Below are positions 55,963 to 64,000 of a stretch of DNA of 64,000 bases, piece by piece. This DNA is from Amycolatopsis sp. A133 (GTDB taxonomy: Bacteria > Actinomycetota > Actinomycetes > Mycobacteriales > Pseudonocardiaceae). Made by a program: the position numbers and the translations under genes. The stretch is from contig NZ_JAVHJU010000067.1 of assembly GCF_031082405.1 (NCBI RefSeq), positions 186,001 to 250,000 of the forward strand, written 5' to 3'. The first letter of the stretch is position 1, and each line of letters begins with the position of its first letter. The notes beneath the pieces were generated by a model that saw only the letters and a list, made by a program, of their open reading frames with translations, ran no database searches and was not told the DNA's origin.

Positions 55963-58900
55963 ATGAGACGAAGCTGGCCCAAAGCCGCGGTCGCGGCACT
56001 GGCCTTCCTCACGTTGACGCCGATGGTGACCGCCGCGGCCGACCCCGATGCGGTCCCCACGCTGCCCCCGGGGGCGGTGCAGGCCAACAGCACCCCGGCA
56101 CCGCCGGCCGACCCGCCCGCCGTCGACCCCGGCAAGCGCGACGAACTGCTCGGGCAGGGCTGGCAGCGCTCCGGCGACCGGCTCTGGACCACCAGCAGCG
56201 ACGCCTCCGGGTTCCACGTCCTCGTGGCCGAGGCCAAGACCGGCTACACCTGGCGCACCGCGGCCACGCTCGGCAAGCCGAACGCGGACGTCGACCAGTG
56301 GATCGGCAACGCCTGCGTCACCGGCTCCGGCCAGCGGGCGGTCGTCGTCTACGCGCCGCGCCGGTTCACCAACAAGGAGGCCCTGACCGGCCGCGGCGGT
56401 CTCACCGCGGTCGTGGACCTCACCACCGGCGCGGTCACCAACCTGCCGGTGCGCACTTCGCTCGCGTACTACAACCCGGGGTGCGGCGCCGGGGAAACCG
56501 CCGCGCTGACCCAGGAAGCCGACGAGGACCTCGGCAAGACCGGCGTGCTCGTCGTCGACGCCGCGACCGGGAAGCTGAGCCCCCGCACCGAACTGGCCGG
56601 CCAGGTCACCTCGGCGACGCCCACCGCCGGCGGTTTTGTGGTGGCGGACCGGCTGGGCCTGCTGAAGGTCGCCGACGGCGGCGCCCGGACCCGGCTGGTC
56701 AAGGACACCGGCGGCGTGCCGTTCGGCGTCCGCGCCGACTCGGCGGACGGCGTTGTGTTCATGGACCGCGACCAGGACAAGGCCCGCGTCTTCCGCGTGG
56801 CCCCCGGCGCCGGCGGCAAATCCGCCGTCACCGCCCTGGCCAGCGGGAAGTTCGGCGCGCTCGACGTCGCGAGCGGGGCGGGCGGCCGCGTCTTCATCAC
56901 CGGTCAGGCCGACAAGCTCGGCGCGCTGCCCGCGCCGGTGCGGAAGCTGGACACACCCGCCACCACCGAGGTCTCGACCCTCGGCGAGGCGGCCGTCACC
57001 CGCACGCAGACGAAGATCACCAACCCGGACCCGTCGGTGCCGGAGCAGGTGCACATCGAAAGCCGGAGCACGAAGACGGGCAAGGCGCTCGGCTTCAGCT
57101 TCGACCCCGGTTCGACGCCGAAACCGCGCTGGAGCGACACCACCGACCCGGCGCGGACGTGTTCGGTGCCGCGCAACAACACCGGCGTGCAGGTGTACCA
57201 GCCCAAGCCGAAGCAGGTGGAGTGGGCGGCCGACATGGCGGTCAAGGGCCACCTCTTCAACTCGCGCCCGGCGAACTGGAACAACAACGGCATCAGCGCC
57301 TACACCCCGCAGGGCATGTTCCCGCCGGTCGCGCTGTCGACCGGTGGCCAGGTGCCCGCGCAGATCATGCTCGGCATCCTCGGCCAGGAGTCGAACCTGT
57401 GGCAGGCCAGCCGGTACGCGCTGCCCGGGGAGACCGGCAACGCGCTGATCGGCAACTACTACGGCCTCGACATCTACGACGACAACGCGAGCAACGACTG
57501 GGACATCCACTGGGACGACGCCGACTGCGGTTACGGCGTCTCGCAGATCACCGACGGCATGCGGCTGGCGGGCCACGCCAAGCCGGGTGAGACGCTGCTG
57601 CCGGCGAACCAGCAGATCGCGGCGGGCACCGACTACGCCGCGAACGTCGCCGCCGGGCTGCGGATCCTCGTCTCGAAGTGGAACCAGATGCAGAGCGCCG
57701 GGATGCGCGTCAACAACAACGACCCGGCGAAGATCGAGAACTGGTTCTACGCGACCTGGGCGTACAACTCGGGCTACCACAACGCCGGCGAGGCGGGCAG
57801 CAACGGCGCGTACGGGCTCGGCTGGCTGAACAACCCGGCCAACCCGCGCTACAACCCGAGCCGCCACCCGTTCGGCAGCGACCCGCACGACTTCGCGCAC
57901 CCGCAGCTGTGGCCGTACGAGGAGAAGGTGCTCGGCTTCGCCACCTACCCGCCGAGCGGGTTCGAGGCGCCGGGTGCCGAGGTGCCGTTCTTCCGCGCGG
58001 CCTGGTGGAACACCGAGGGCTACCGGGCGCAGGCCGTCCCGGCGCCGCAGCTGTTCTGCACCGGGGACAACGCGTGCGACTGGGGTTCTTCGCACACGCC
58101 GAACGCCCCCGAGGTCGCCGGTGAACCCGCCGGTCCGTGCGCGCACACGAACAGCGCGGGACAGTACGACCTCAAGTGCTGGGTGCACAGCGCGCTCAAC
58201 TACAAGGCGAACTGCGACAACGAATGCGGCCACGAGTTCATCCGCTACGACTACCCGGACTTCGCGGCGGAACCGGCTAACGGGACCAGCTACCCGCCCG
58301 CCTGCAACACCTTGGGGCTGGCCGGTGACGCCCTGACCGTCGACGACGTGCCGGACGCGACCAAGCCGATCCAGAACCCGAACTGCAACGGGATCGGCAA
58401 GAACTTCGGCAGCTTCGACTTCACCTTCGCCAAGGACACAGGTGGGTTCGAGTCGTCGAAGGTCGACCTGCACCAGCTCGGCGGCGGCTACGGCTCGCAC
58501 TTCTGGTTCAGCCACACCCGCGCCGACGGCGTCGAGGGCCGCAAGACCCAGATCACCGGCACCTGGACGTTCACCGAGATCGACGGCCTGGCCAGGGTCA
58601 AGGTGCACATCCCGGCGCACATGAGCGACGGCGGCACGGTGACCTACACGATCGACACGGCCAACGGACCGGTCGCGGTCCGCGCGGCCCAGTCGACCAG
58701 CACCAACGGCTGGATGAACCTCGGCGTGTTCCCGTTCAAGGGTGTGCCGAAGGTCCACCTCGGCACGATCGACCAGACCGGCGACGGCACGGAGAAGGTC
58801 GCTTGGGACGCGGCCGCGATCGAACCGGCGTACGGCACGGACGAGCAGGGTGACTACAACCCGAGCTTCCACAACGACGGCTCACAGATGTGCCTGATGC

Positions 58901-59340
58901 TGCGGGGCAACACCACCGCCAACGGCGCGGTCGTCGAGCAGCGGGCGTGCAACGCCTTCACCGCGAACTACTGGCACCTCAACGACCTGCGCACCGAAGG
59001 CACCGGTATCGACCTGGTGCACATCACGCAGGTCGTCGACCGGGGCAGCCACCTGTGCCTCGCGGTCGCCGGCGGCAGCACGGCCAGCGGGGCGGGGATC
59101 GTCGAGGCGGCCTGCGACGTGAACGACCCGGCCCAGCAGTGGAGTTTCGGCTCGCTGACGAACACCGCGGCGAGCACGTCCGAGGGCCTGCACAACGTGA
59201 AGAGCGGTCTCTACGTCGGGCCCAAGGACTCGGCGAAGACGGCAGGCGCGCCGATGACCCAGCGGGCGCTCGACCTCGACGGTGACCACGTGCTCGACGA
59301 CACCCAGTGGTGGGGGAAGTACATGAGCGAGGCGCCCTGA
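55963..59340 (+). CDS. Large secreted transglycosylase-like protein with ricin-type lectin domain
   Basis: A 1125-aa exported protein. The signal peptide (RRSWPKAAVAALAFLTLTPM, cleavage near AAA-DPD) is followed by a beta-propeller-like N-terminal region (about 50-360), then a lysozyme-like SLT region with QIMLGILGQESNLWQ (Glu476) and CGYGVSQITDGM, and FYATWAYNSGYHNAGE. A golvesin-type beta domain (about 820-955, STNGWMNLGVFPFKG) and a C-terminal RICIN domain (about 965-1120, with LCLAVAGGST and QQWSF) complete it. It likely cleaves or remodels peptidoglycan or a wall glycan. ATG 55963 has GAGAGGG upstream. It sits between two PBP genes. Confidence 0.75.
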   Translation: MRRSWPKAAVAALAFLTLTPMVTAAADPDAVPTLPPGAVQANSTPAPPADPPAVDPGKRDELLGQGWQRSGDRLWTTSSDASGFHVLVAEAKTGYTWRTAATLGKPNADVDQWIGNACVTGSGQRAVVVYAPRRFTNKEALTGRGGLTAVVDLTTGAVTNLPVRTSLAYYNPGCGAGETAALTQEADEDLGKTGVLVVDAATGKLSPRTELAGQVTSATPTAGGFVVADRLGLLKVADGGARTRLVKDTGGVPFGVRADSADGVVFMDRDQDKARVFRVAPGAGGKSAVTALASGKFGALDVASGAGGRVFITGQADKLGALPAPVRKLDTPATTEVSTLGEAAVTRTQTKITNPDPSVPEQVHIESRSTKTGKALGFSFDPGSTPKPRWSDTTDPARTCSVPRNNTGVQVYQPKPKQVEWAADMAVKGHLFNSRPANWNNNGISAYTPQGMFPPVALSTGGQVPAQIMLGILGQESNLWQASRYALPGETGNALIGNYYGLDIYDDNASNDWDIHWDDADCGYGVSQITDGMRLAGHAKPGETLLPANQQIAAGTDYAANVAAGLRILVSKWNQMQSAGMRVNNNDPAKIENWFYATWAYNSGYHNAGEAGSNGAYGLGWLNNPANPRYNPSRHPFGSDPHDFAHPQLWPYEEKVLGFATYPPSGFEAPGAEVPFFRAAWWNTEGYRAQAVPAPQLFCTGDNACDWGSSHTPNAPEVAGEPAGPCAHTNSAGQYDLKCWVHSALNYKANCDNECGHEFIRYDYPDFAAEPANGTSYPPACNTLGLAGDALTVDDVPDATKPIQNPNCNGIGKNFGSFDFTFAKDTGGFESSKVDLHQLGGGYGSHFWFSHTRADGVEGRKTQITGTWTFTEIDGLARVKVHIPAHMSDGGTVTYTIDTANGPVAVRAAQSTSTNGWMNLGVFPFKGVPKVHLGTIDQTGDGTEKVAWDAAAIEPAYGTDEQGDYNPSFHNDGSQMCLMLRGNTTANGAVVEQRACNAFTANYWHLNDLRTEGTGIDLVHITQVVDRGSHLCLAVAGGSTASGAGIVEAACDVNDPAQQWSFGSLTNTAASTSEGLHNVKSGLYVGPKDSAKTAGAPMTQRALDLDGDHVLDDTQWWGKYMSEAP

Positions 59341-59357
59341 CCGGCACCGGCTCGACC

Positions 59358-59396
59358 GGGCCCGGCAGGCACCCCGCCTGCCGGGCCCGTTCTTTT
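59358..59396 (+). terminator. Terminator after the transglycosylase-like gene
   Basis: Perfect 13-bp arms GGGCCCGGCAGGC / GCCTGCCGGGCCC with an ACCCC loop, then GTTCTTTT. Confidence 0.92.
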
Positions 59397-59489
59397 GTGC
59401 ACCACCGGCGTGAACCACCGCCGCCCGCGGTCCGTGTGGAGTGTCGAGGGGTCTGCGCCCGCAGCCCACTTGCGTACCGAGGACGGCCC

Positions 59490-61796
59490 GTGTACACCGA
59501 CCGAAATCGCTCGAGGTCCGGCCGGAGGCCGGTTGCGCGTGGTCGTTACCAGCCACGCCGGCCTCTCCCGCGGCCGGCCGAACCGGCCGAGCCCACCGCC
59601 GACGTCCCGCCGCGCCCGGCTCCGGACCTGCGCAGACGTCGCTGGAAGACGGTCCGCAGAGTGCTGTACGTGCTGTCCGGCCTGTCCATTTCGGTGCCGG
59701 CGGTCGCGTTCGTGATCACGTACTTCGCCGTCGACGTGCCGTCGCCGGACACGGTCGCGCAGTCGCAGGGCCAGGCGGTCACCTACCTCTACGCCGACGG
59801 CACGGAGATGGGCAAGGACGTGCCCACCGGCGGGAACCGGCAGATCCTCGACCCGGCCCAGATCCCGGACGTCGTCAAGAAGGCCGTGATCGCCACCGAG
59901 GACGCGTCCTTCGAGACCAACTCCGGCTTCGACGTCTCCGGCATCCTGCGGGCCGCCTACAACCAGGTCACCGGCGGGTCCGGCGGCGGGTCGACGATTT
60001 CGCAGCAGTACATCAAGAACGCCTCCGGCGACGACGCACCGACGTTGACGCGCAAGTGGGTCGAGCTCGCGAAGTCGTTCAAGATGAACCAGACCTACGA
60101 GAAGGCGGACATCATCACCGCCTACCTCAACATCATCTACTTCGGCCGCGGCGCGTACGGCATCCAGGCGGCGGCGCAGGCGTACTTCGGCAAGGACGCG
60201 GCCCAGCTGAACTACTCCGAAGCCGCGTTGCTCGCCGGGCTGGTCCAGCAGCCGGGCCGGTCGGAGAACGCGACGGTGGCCCGCGACCGCTGGAACACCG
60301 CCCTGGACCGCATGCAGCGCAACGGTTACCTGACCCCCACCGACCGGAAGGCGGCGAAGTTCCCGACGCCGATCCCGCTCGTCGAATCGCGGCAGGGCAA
60401 CACGGTCAACCCGTTCGTCAAGAAGCAGGTGAAGGCCGAGCTGGCCGCGGCGGGGATCTCCGAGGAGAAGTACTACTCGGGCGGGTTCCAGGTGTTCACG
60501 ACCATCGACGCGAAAGCGCAGGACGCCGCCGAGAAGGCCATCGCCCAGGGCATGGCCGGGCAGACCGACGACCGCATCCTCGACGCGCTGGTCGCCGTCG
60601 ACCCCAAGTCCGGCGGCGTGCTCGCCTACTACGGCGGCGAGCCGGTCGTGAAGGGCCCGAACGGCGAGGACCAGGCCGGGCGCGACTGGGCGGACGAACC
60701 GCACAACCCCGGGTCGTCGATGAAACCGTTCGACCTCACCGCGTTCCTCAAGGGCGGCCGCGGCCTGAACGCGGTCTTCGACGGCCGCTCGCCGCGGTCG
60801 TTCCCCGACGTGCCGCTGCCGGTGCGCAACGCCGGGACCAGCAGCAGCTGCTCCGAACAGTGCACGGTGGCCGAGGCGATGCAGCGGTCCACCAACACCG
60901 TCTTCTACGACATGGTGCTCAACGTGACCAAGCCGTCGGGGGTCGCCGAGGCCGCGCAGGAAGCGGGCATCCGCACGAAGGACAACGGCGGCCGCAGCGA
61001 GCTGTTCACCGGGGACAACAACATCTCCATCGGCGGCGGCCAGACCGCGGTCACGCCGGCGGACATGGCCGCCGCGTACGCGACCTTCGCCTCCGGCGGT
61101 ATCCAGCACAGCCGCCACTTCGTGCAGAAGGTGACGAATTCCCAGGGCGAGACCGCCCACGAGGCCGACGCGCGCGCGACGGACGCGTTCGCGGACAACA
61201 ACCGCGACCGGAGCCGGCAGATCGCCGGGAACGTCACCGCCGCGCTGGCACCGGTGATCCCGTTCTCCCGGCTCTCCTGCCCGGCCGGGCACGAGTGCGC
61301 GGGCAAGACCGGCACCCAGCAGCACACCCCCGGCGACGACGAACCCGCGTCCGCGGCGAACGCGAACTCCCAGACGTGGATGGTGGGCTACACGCCGTCG
61401 GTCTCCGCCGCGGTGTGGGTGGGCAGCGACGGCGACAAGGCGCTGCGCGGCCCGACCGGCGCGCCGCTGACCCCGTCGGTCGTGGCCGCTCCGGTGTGGC
61501 AGCGGTTCATGCAGCTCTACCTGGCCGGCAAACCGGCCGAGCGCTTCGACCGGGTCCAGGCGATCACCTCACCGCAGGACGACCAGCTGCAGTTCCAGCA
61601 GCAACAGCTGCAACAGCAACAGCAGCAGCAGCAGCAGGACGATCGCTTCACCATCGGCCGCGGCGGCGACAACGGCGACAACGGGGACCGGCAGCAACAG
61701 CAGCAGGACCGCGTTCGCGGCAACGACCGCCGCGACGGCCGGGGTCCCGGGCGCGGCAACGGGAACGACACCGGCCAAGCGGATTTCGGCCCGTGA
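59490..61796 (+). CDS. Class A penicillin-binding protein, second copy
   Basis: A 768-aa PBP with the same order as ponA: a short basic tail, one helix (VLYVLSGLSISVPAVAFVIT), GT51 with EDASFETNSGFD (Glu137), GGSTISQQYIKN, RKWVELAKSFKM and YLNIIYFGRGAYGIQ, then transpeptidase SSMK (Ser409, Lys412), STN (467-469) and KTG (606-608). The C-terminus is different: a Gln tract (15 of 16 residues about 702-717) followed by Asn/Gly/Arg-rich sequence. GTG 59490 has GAGG about 7 nt upstream. A duplication of ponA is inferred, with loss of the long N-terminal tail. Confidence 0.93.
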   Translation: MYTDRNRSRSGRRPVARGRYQPRRPLPRPAEPAEPTADVPPRPAPDLRRRRWKTVRRVLYVLSGLSISVPAVAFVITYFAVDVPSPDTVAQSQGQAVTYLYADGTEMGKDVPTGGNRQILDPAQIPDVVKKAVIATEDASFETNSGFDVSGILRAAYNQVTGGSGGGSTISQQYIKNASGDDAPTLTRKWVELAKSFKMNQTYEKADIITAYLNIIYFGRGAYGIQAAAQAYFGKDAAQLNYSEAALLAGLVQQPGRSENATVARDRWNTALDRMQRNGYLTPTDRKAAKFPTPIPLVESRQGNTVNPFVKKQVKAELAAAGISEEKYYSGGFQVFTTIDAKAQDAAEKAIAQGMAGQTDDRILDALVAVDPKSGGVLAYYGGEPVVKGPNGEDQAGRDWADEPHNPGSSMKPFDLTAFLKGGRGLNAVFDGRSPRSFPDVPLPVRNAGTSSSCSEQCTVAEAMQRSTNTVFYDMVLNVTKPSGVAEAAQEAGIRTKDNGGRSELFTGDNNISIGGGQTAVTPADMAAAYATFASGGIQHSRHFVQKVTNSQGETAHEADARATDAFADNNRDRSRQIAGNVTAALAPVIPFSRLSCPAGHECAGKTGTQQHTPGDDEPASAANANSQTWMVGYTPSVSAAVWVGSDGDKALRGPTGAPLTPSVVAAPVWQRFMQLYLAGKPAERFDRVQAITSPQDDQLQFQQQQLQQQQQQQQQDDRFTIGRGGDNGDNGDRQQQQQDRVRGNDRRDGRGPGRGNGNDTGQADFGP
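61596..61637 (+). repeat. CAG/CAA repeat encoding a poly-Gln tract
   Basis: Fourteen consecutive codons, all CAG or CAA except one CTG, near the 3' end of the second PBP gene. A second, shorter Gln run lies at about 61690-61707. Such tracts may vary in length by slippage. Confidence 0.75.
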
Positions 61797-61817
61797 CCAC
61801 CGTGGTCTGACAGGATG

Positions 61818-61841
61818 ATCGCGGGACACCCGTCCCGCGAT
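61818..61841 (+). terminator. Hairpin between the second PBP and the protease gene
   Basis: ATCGCGGGA and TCCCGCGAT arms with a 6-base loop lie 21 bp past the PBP stop and 17 bp before the protease ATG. Without a T-tract, it may be only partial termination. Confidence 0.5.
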
Positions 61842-61858
61842 TGTCCGTCGGGAAGGCC

Positions 61859-62842
61859 ATGCGGAAACTCGCTCCCCTCACGCTCGTCGCCCTGCTCCCC
61901 CTGCTCGCCCTGACGACGACCGCGGACGCCGCGGGTCCGTACTGGGCCGATCAGCTCGGCCTGTCCCGGGCGTGGGCGCTGTCCGAAGGCGCCGGCGTGC
62001 GGGTCGGCCTGGTCGACACCGGGGTCGCCGCGGAACCCGACCTCGACGGCGCGGTGCGGCCCGGCGCGGACTTCCCCGACCTCGGTGCTCCCGCCGGCGA
62101 CACGATCGGGCACGGGACGACCATGGCTCTGCTCATCGCCGGGCGCGGCACCGCGGGCACCCGCGGAGTCGCTCCGAAGGCGGAAATCCTGCCGGCCCGG
62201 CTGACCGGTGGCCCCGCGGACGCGGTCGCCGCCGTCCGCTGGGCTGTGGACCAGGGCGCGAAGGTCGTCAACCTTTCGCTCGGCAGCGGCGGGCGGACCA
62301 CCGGCTACGACGAAGCCGTGACCTACGCGCGCGACCACGACGTGGTCGTCGTCGCGGCGGCGGGCAACGCGGGGGAGGACCGCGAGGTGACCAGCCCGGC
62401 GGACCGGCCGGGGGTGCTGGCGGTGTCCGCGGTCGACCGGGCCGGGAAGTTCCGCGACGACGTCAGCGTGTCCGGCCCGGAGGTGGCTTTTGCGGCTCCC
62501 GGTGTCGACATCTCGACGTCCCGGCCCGGTGAGAAGGCGCCGACTTCGGGCACGAGCCAGGCCGCCGCGATCGTGTCCGGCGTGGTGGCGCTCGTGCGGT
62601 CGCGGTACCCGGAGCTGACCGCGGCGCAGGTCACCGACCAGCTGGCCCGGACGGCGAAGGACCTCGGCCCGCCCGGGCGGGACGACGAATACGGTTACGG
62701 GCTGATCGACCCGGTGGCCGCGTTGTCCACCGAGCCCGCGGTCGACGGGGGTACGCCGTGGTGGGTCATCACGTTGGGCACCGCCGGTGGCGTGGCCGTG
62801 CTCGCCGCGGCCTTCCTGCTCTTCCGGCGAAGGAGGCCGTGA
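61859..62842 (+). CDS. Mycosin-like S8 serine protease
   Basis: A 327-aa subtilisin-family protease. The signal peptide RKLAPLTLVALLPLLALTTT precedes the catalytic domain with Asp53 (GLVDTGVA), His85 (TIGHGTTMA), oxyanion Asn170 (AAAGNAGE) and Ser233 (SGTSQAAA). A C-terminal membrane helix (WWVITLGTAGGVAVLAAAFL) is followed by FRRRRP. Signal, S8 domain and C-terminal anchor are the mycosin (MycP) layout, but no type VII secretion genes are near, so substrates are unknown. ATG 61859 is preceded by GGAAGG at short spacing; an in-frame TTG at 61841 is less likely. Confidence 0.85.
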   Translation: MRKLAPLTLVALLPLLALTTTADAAGPYWADQLGLSRAWALSEGAGVRVGLVDTGVAAEPDLDGAVRPGADFPDLGAPAGDTIGHGTTMALLIAGRGTAGTRGVAPKAEILPARLTGGPADAVAAVRWAVDQGAKVVNLSLGSGGRTTGYDEAVTYARDHDVVVVAAAGNAGEDREVTSPADRPGVLAVSAVDRAGKFRDDVSVSGPEVAFAAPGVDISTSRPGEKAPTSGTSQAAAIVSGVVALVRSRYPELTAAQVTDQLARTAKDLGPPGRDDEYGYGLIDPVAALSTEPAVDGGTPWWVITLGTAGGVAVLAAAFLLFRRRRP

Positions 62843-62874
62843 CCTCGGAGCTGGGGGTCACCGAGGTCACGGCC
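62835..62874. terminator. Bidirectional terminator at convergent gene ends
   Basis: Perfect 14-bp arms GGCCGTGACCTCGG / CCGAGGTCACGGCC with a 12-base loop. The left arm contains the protease stop codon, and the right arm ends 10 bp before the stop of the convergent oxidoreductase. Confidence 0.88.
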
Positions 62875-62884
62875 GGTCAGGGGG

Positions 62885-63931
62885 TCAGAGCTCGACCACG
62901 GTGCCTTCGACGCCGGAGCGGTGGGCGGCCTCGATCACGCGCAGGGCCGCGACCGACGACGCCGGGTCGACCGGGAACTCCCCTTCGCCGCGCAGCGCGT
63001 CGCGCACCTGGACGTAGAACTGCTCGTAGCGGCCGGTCTCGGTGGGCACCGTCTTGACGTCGGTGCCGACGCCGATCCGGCCCGCGTCCGCCGCCGGTTC
63101 CACGCCCCAGCCCTCGTCGCCGGGGCGCATGCCCGCCTTGATCTGCGGTTCCTGCACGTCCAGGCCGTACTTGGTGAACGTCGCCTGCTCGCCGAGGACC
63201 CGGAACCGCGGGTTGAGGGTGCCCGCGAGCGCGGACGCCCACAGGTGCGACCGGACGCCGTTGGCGTGGTGCAGCGCGACGAAGACGTCGTCGTCGACCT
63301 GGACACCGGCCCGGCGCCGGTCGACCTCCGCGTAGACCCGCGTGACCGGGCCGAACAGCTGCAGGGCCTGGTCGACGATGTGCGCGCCGAGGTCGTAGAG
63401 CAGGCCGCCGGCCTCGGCGGGGTCGCCGAACTCGCGCCAGTTGTCCTTGGGCTTCGGCACCCAGCGGTCGTAGCGGGACTCGAAGCGGAACACCTCGCCG
63501 AGCCGTCCGGACTCGAGGACCTTCCGCACGGTGAGGAAGTCGGAGTCGAGCCGCCGGTTCTGGAAGACCGTCAGGCCGACCCCCGCCGCCTCGGCCGCGG
63601 CGACGACCCGCTCGGCTTCGGCCGCGGTCGGTGCGAACGGCTTGTCGACGACCACCGGGAGGCCGGCTTCGATCGCCCGCAGGGCGAGCGGCACGTGCGT
63701 GCGGTTGGGCGTGCTGACCACAACGAGGTCCAGGTCGCCCGCCCGCTCGAACAACGCGTCGGCGCCGGGGACGATCTCCGCGCCCGGGTGGTCGGTGCGC
63801 GCCTGCGAGGCGTTGCTCGTTGTCGTGATCACCGCCGGGGTGAGCCCGGGCGTCGCCGCCACCAGCGGCGCGTGGAAGACGCGGCCGCCGATGCCGTACC
63901 CGAGGATGCCCACGCGCAAGTCGTCCGCCAT
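62885..63931 (-). CDS. Gfo/Idh/MocA family oxidoreductase
   Basis: A 348-aa NAD(P)-dependent oxidoreductase. The Rossmann start LRVGILGYGIGGRVFHAPLV, the family signature VVDKPFAPTAAEAERVV (with the EKP-like Lys as DKP), and the C-terminal GGLLYDLGAHIVDQALQLFG, where Asp and His are the substrate residues, are all present. It probably acts on a sugar or inositol-like polyol. ATG 63931 follows TTTAAT by 6 nt on the minus strand; an in-frame ATG at 63946 lies upstream of that element and is disfavoured. Confidence 0.88.
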   Translation of the reverse strand: MADDLRVGILGYGIGGRVFHAPLVAATPGLTPAVITTTSNASQARTDHPGAEIVPGADALFERAGDLDLVVVSTPNRTHVPLALRAIEAGLPVVVDKPFAPTAAEAERVVAAAEAAGVGLTVFQNRRLDSDFLTVRKVLESGRLGEVFRFESRYDRWVPKPKDNWREFGDPAEAGGLLYDLGAHIVDQALQLFGPVTRVYAEVDRRRAGVQVDDDVFVALHHANGVRSHLWASALAGTLNPRFRVLGEQATFTKYGLDVQEPQIKAGMRPGDEGWGVEPAADAGRIGVGTDVKTVPTETGRYEQFYVQVRDALRGEGEFPVDPASSVAALRVIEAAHRSGVEGTVVEL

Positions 63932-63947
63932 GGCGTCATTAAACAAC

Positions 63948-63958
63948 AGCGTTGCCTA
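63948..63958. promoter_or_regulatory. Short dyad in the divergent region at the window end
   Basis: CAAC-AGC-GTTG, 16 bp upstream of the Gfo/Idh/MocA start and 28 bp from the next possible gene start. It could serve both promoters. Confidence 0.35.
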
Positions 63959-63986
63959 ATTGACCAGCCGTGCGAAGATCCTGTCC

Positions 63987-64000
63987 ATGGCGGAAGGGGT
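63987..64000 (+). CDS. Possible start of a divergent gene (runs off window)
   Basis: ATG GCG GAA GGG at the window edge begins a possible rightward gene divergent from the Gfo/Idh/MocA gene, consistent with the dyad between them. Only four codons are visible, so nothing can be said about the product. Confidence 0.3.

Noticed and set aside
61859..62842. Type VII secretion locus because of the mycosin-like protease
   Set aside because: No EccB-E, EsxA/B, PE/PPE or WXG100 gene occurs in the surrounding sequence.
1..64000. Insertion sequences, prophage genes, CRISPR arrays, tRNA or rRNA genes, antibiotic clusters
   Set aside because: No transposase, integrase, phage structural gene, regular spacer array, cloverleaf or PKS/NRPS module was found when reading both strands.

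Overview
The window is chromosomal DNA from a high-GC actinomycete, most likely Pseudonocardiaceae and probably Amycolatopsis. This is inferred from codon usage, from actinobacterial families (F420-dependent LLM oxidoreductases, DUF5318, PonA-type PBPs, dynamin-like GTPases, a TAP-like secreted peptidase, a mycosin-like protease) and from remembered mycobacterial synteny: the blocks fabG4/fadA2 and padR-ino1 next to DUF5318-ponA are recognisable. I see no tRNA, rRNA, CRISPR array, IS element, prophage or biosynthetic cluster. It reads as core or near-core chromosome with lineage-specific insertions.

Layout. 1-9.5 kb: divergent fabG4-like reductase and thiolase around a strong operator, DoxX protein, TipA-like MerR regulator with its 19-bp-spacer promoter, AAA ATPase, a 49-aa small protein in an AT-rich patch, MarR-GNAT fusion, AhpD-like protein, ceramidase-like membrane protein, and a DUF3311 plus SSS symporter pair. 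9.7-18 kb: secreted TAP-like peptidase, XRE regulator, then a leftward run of pckG, two tandem LLM oxidoreductases, an ABC ATPase/permease and an EndoU-like/immunity-like fused gene. 18-24.6 kb: calcium-repeat protein, dynamin-like GTPase coupled to a GrpE-like factor, TetR and membrane protein, and a second dynamin-like GTPase. 24.7-42 kb: two NarL-type two-component systems, a DUF559 protein, TetR-SDR pair, two tandem copies of an ABC ATPase-permease unit, trmB, an FtsX-type exporter divergent from the second two-component system, and an amidohydrolase. 42-49.7 kb: SdrD-like surface protein, Tat-exported PhoX-like phosphatase behind a PHO box, MarR-MFS pair, HAD phosphatase, ECF sigma factor with a membrane partner. 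49.7-64 kb: ino1-padR, DUF5318, two class A PBPs flanking a large secreted lytic-transglycosylase-like protein, mycosin-like protease, and a Gfo/Idh/MocA oxidoreductase.

How it works together. Translational coupling by ATGA/GTGA overlaps is common and defines the operons. Many single genes look leaderless: a TANNNT hexamer ends exactly 6 nt before the start codon at eight or more genes, and this decides several starts. Convergent pairs either share overlapping stop codons or are separated by long perfect hairpins. One hairpin family is built from two copies of a small palindrome (CTTTCACGTGAAAG or a relative), so that each arm is itself self-complementary. Wall-related genes (two PBPs, transglycosylase-like enzyme, mycosin-like protease, ino1 for phosphatidylinositol and mycothiol precursors) dominate the right end.

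The most interesting candidates are the EndoU-like domain fused to an immunity-like domain inside a metabolic/ABC operon, the dynamin-GrpE-like pair, the double-palindrome terminators and the structured pckG leader. All function calls are from reading translated sequence by eye; no database search was run.
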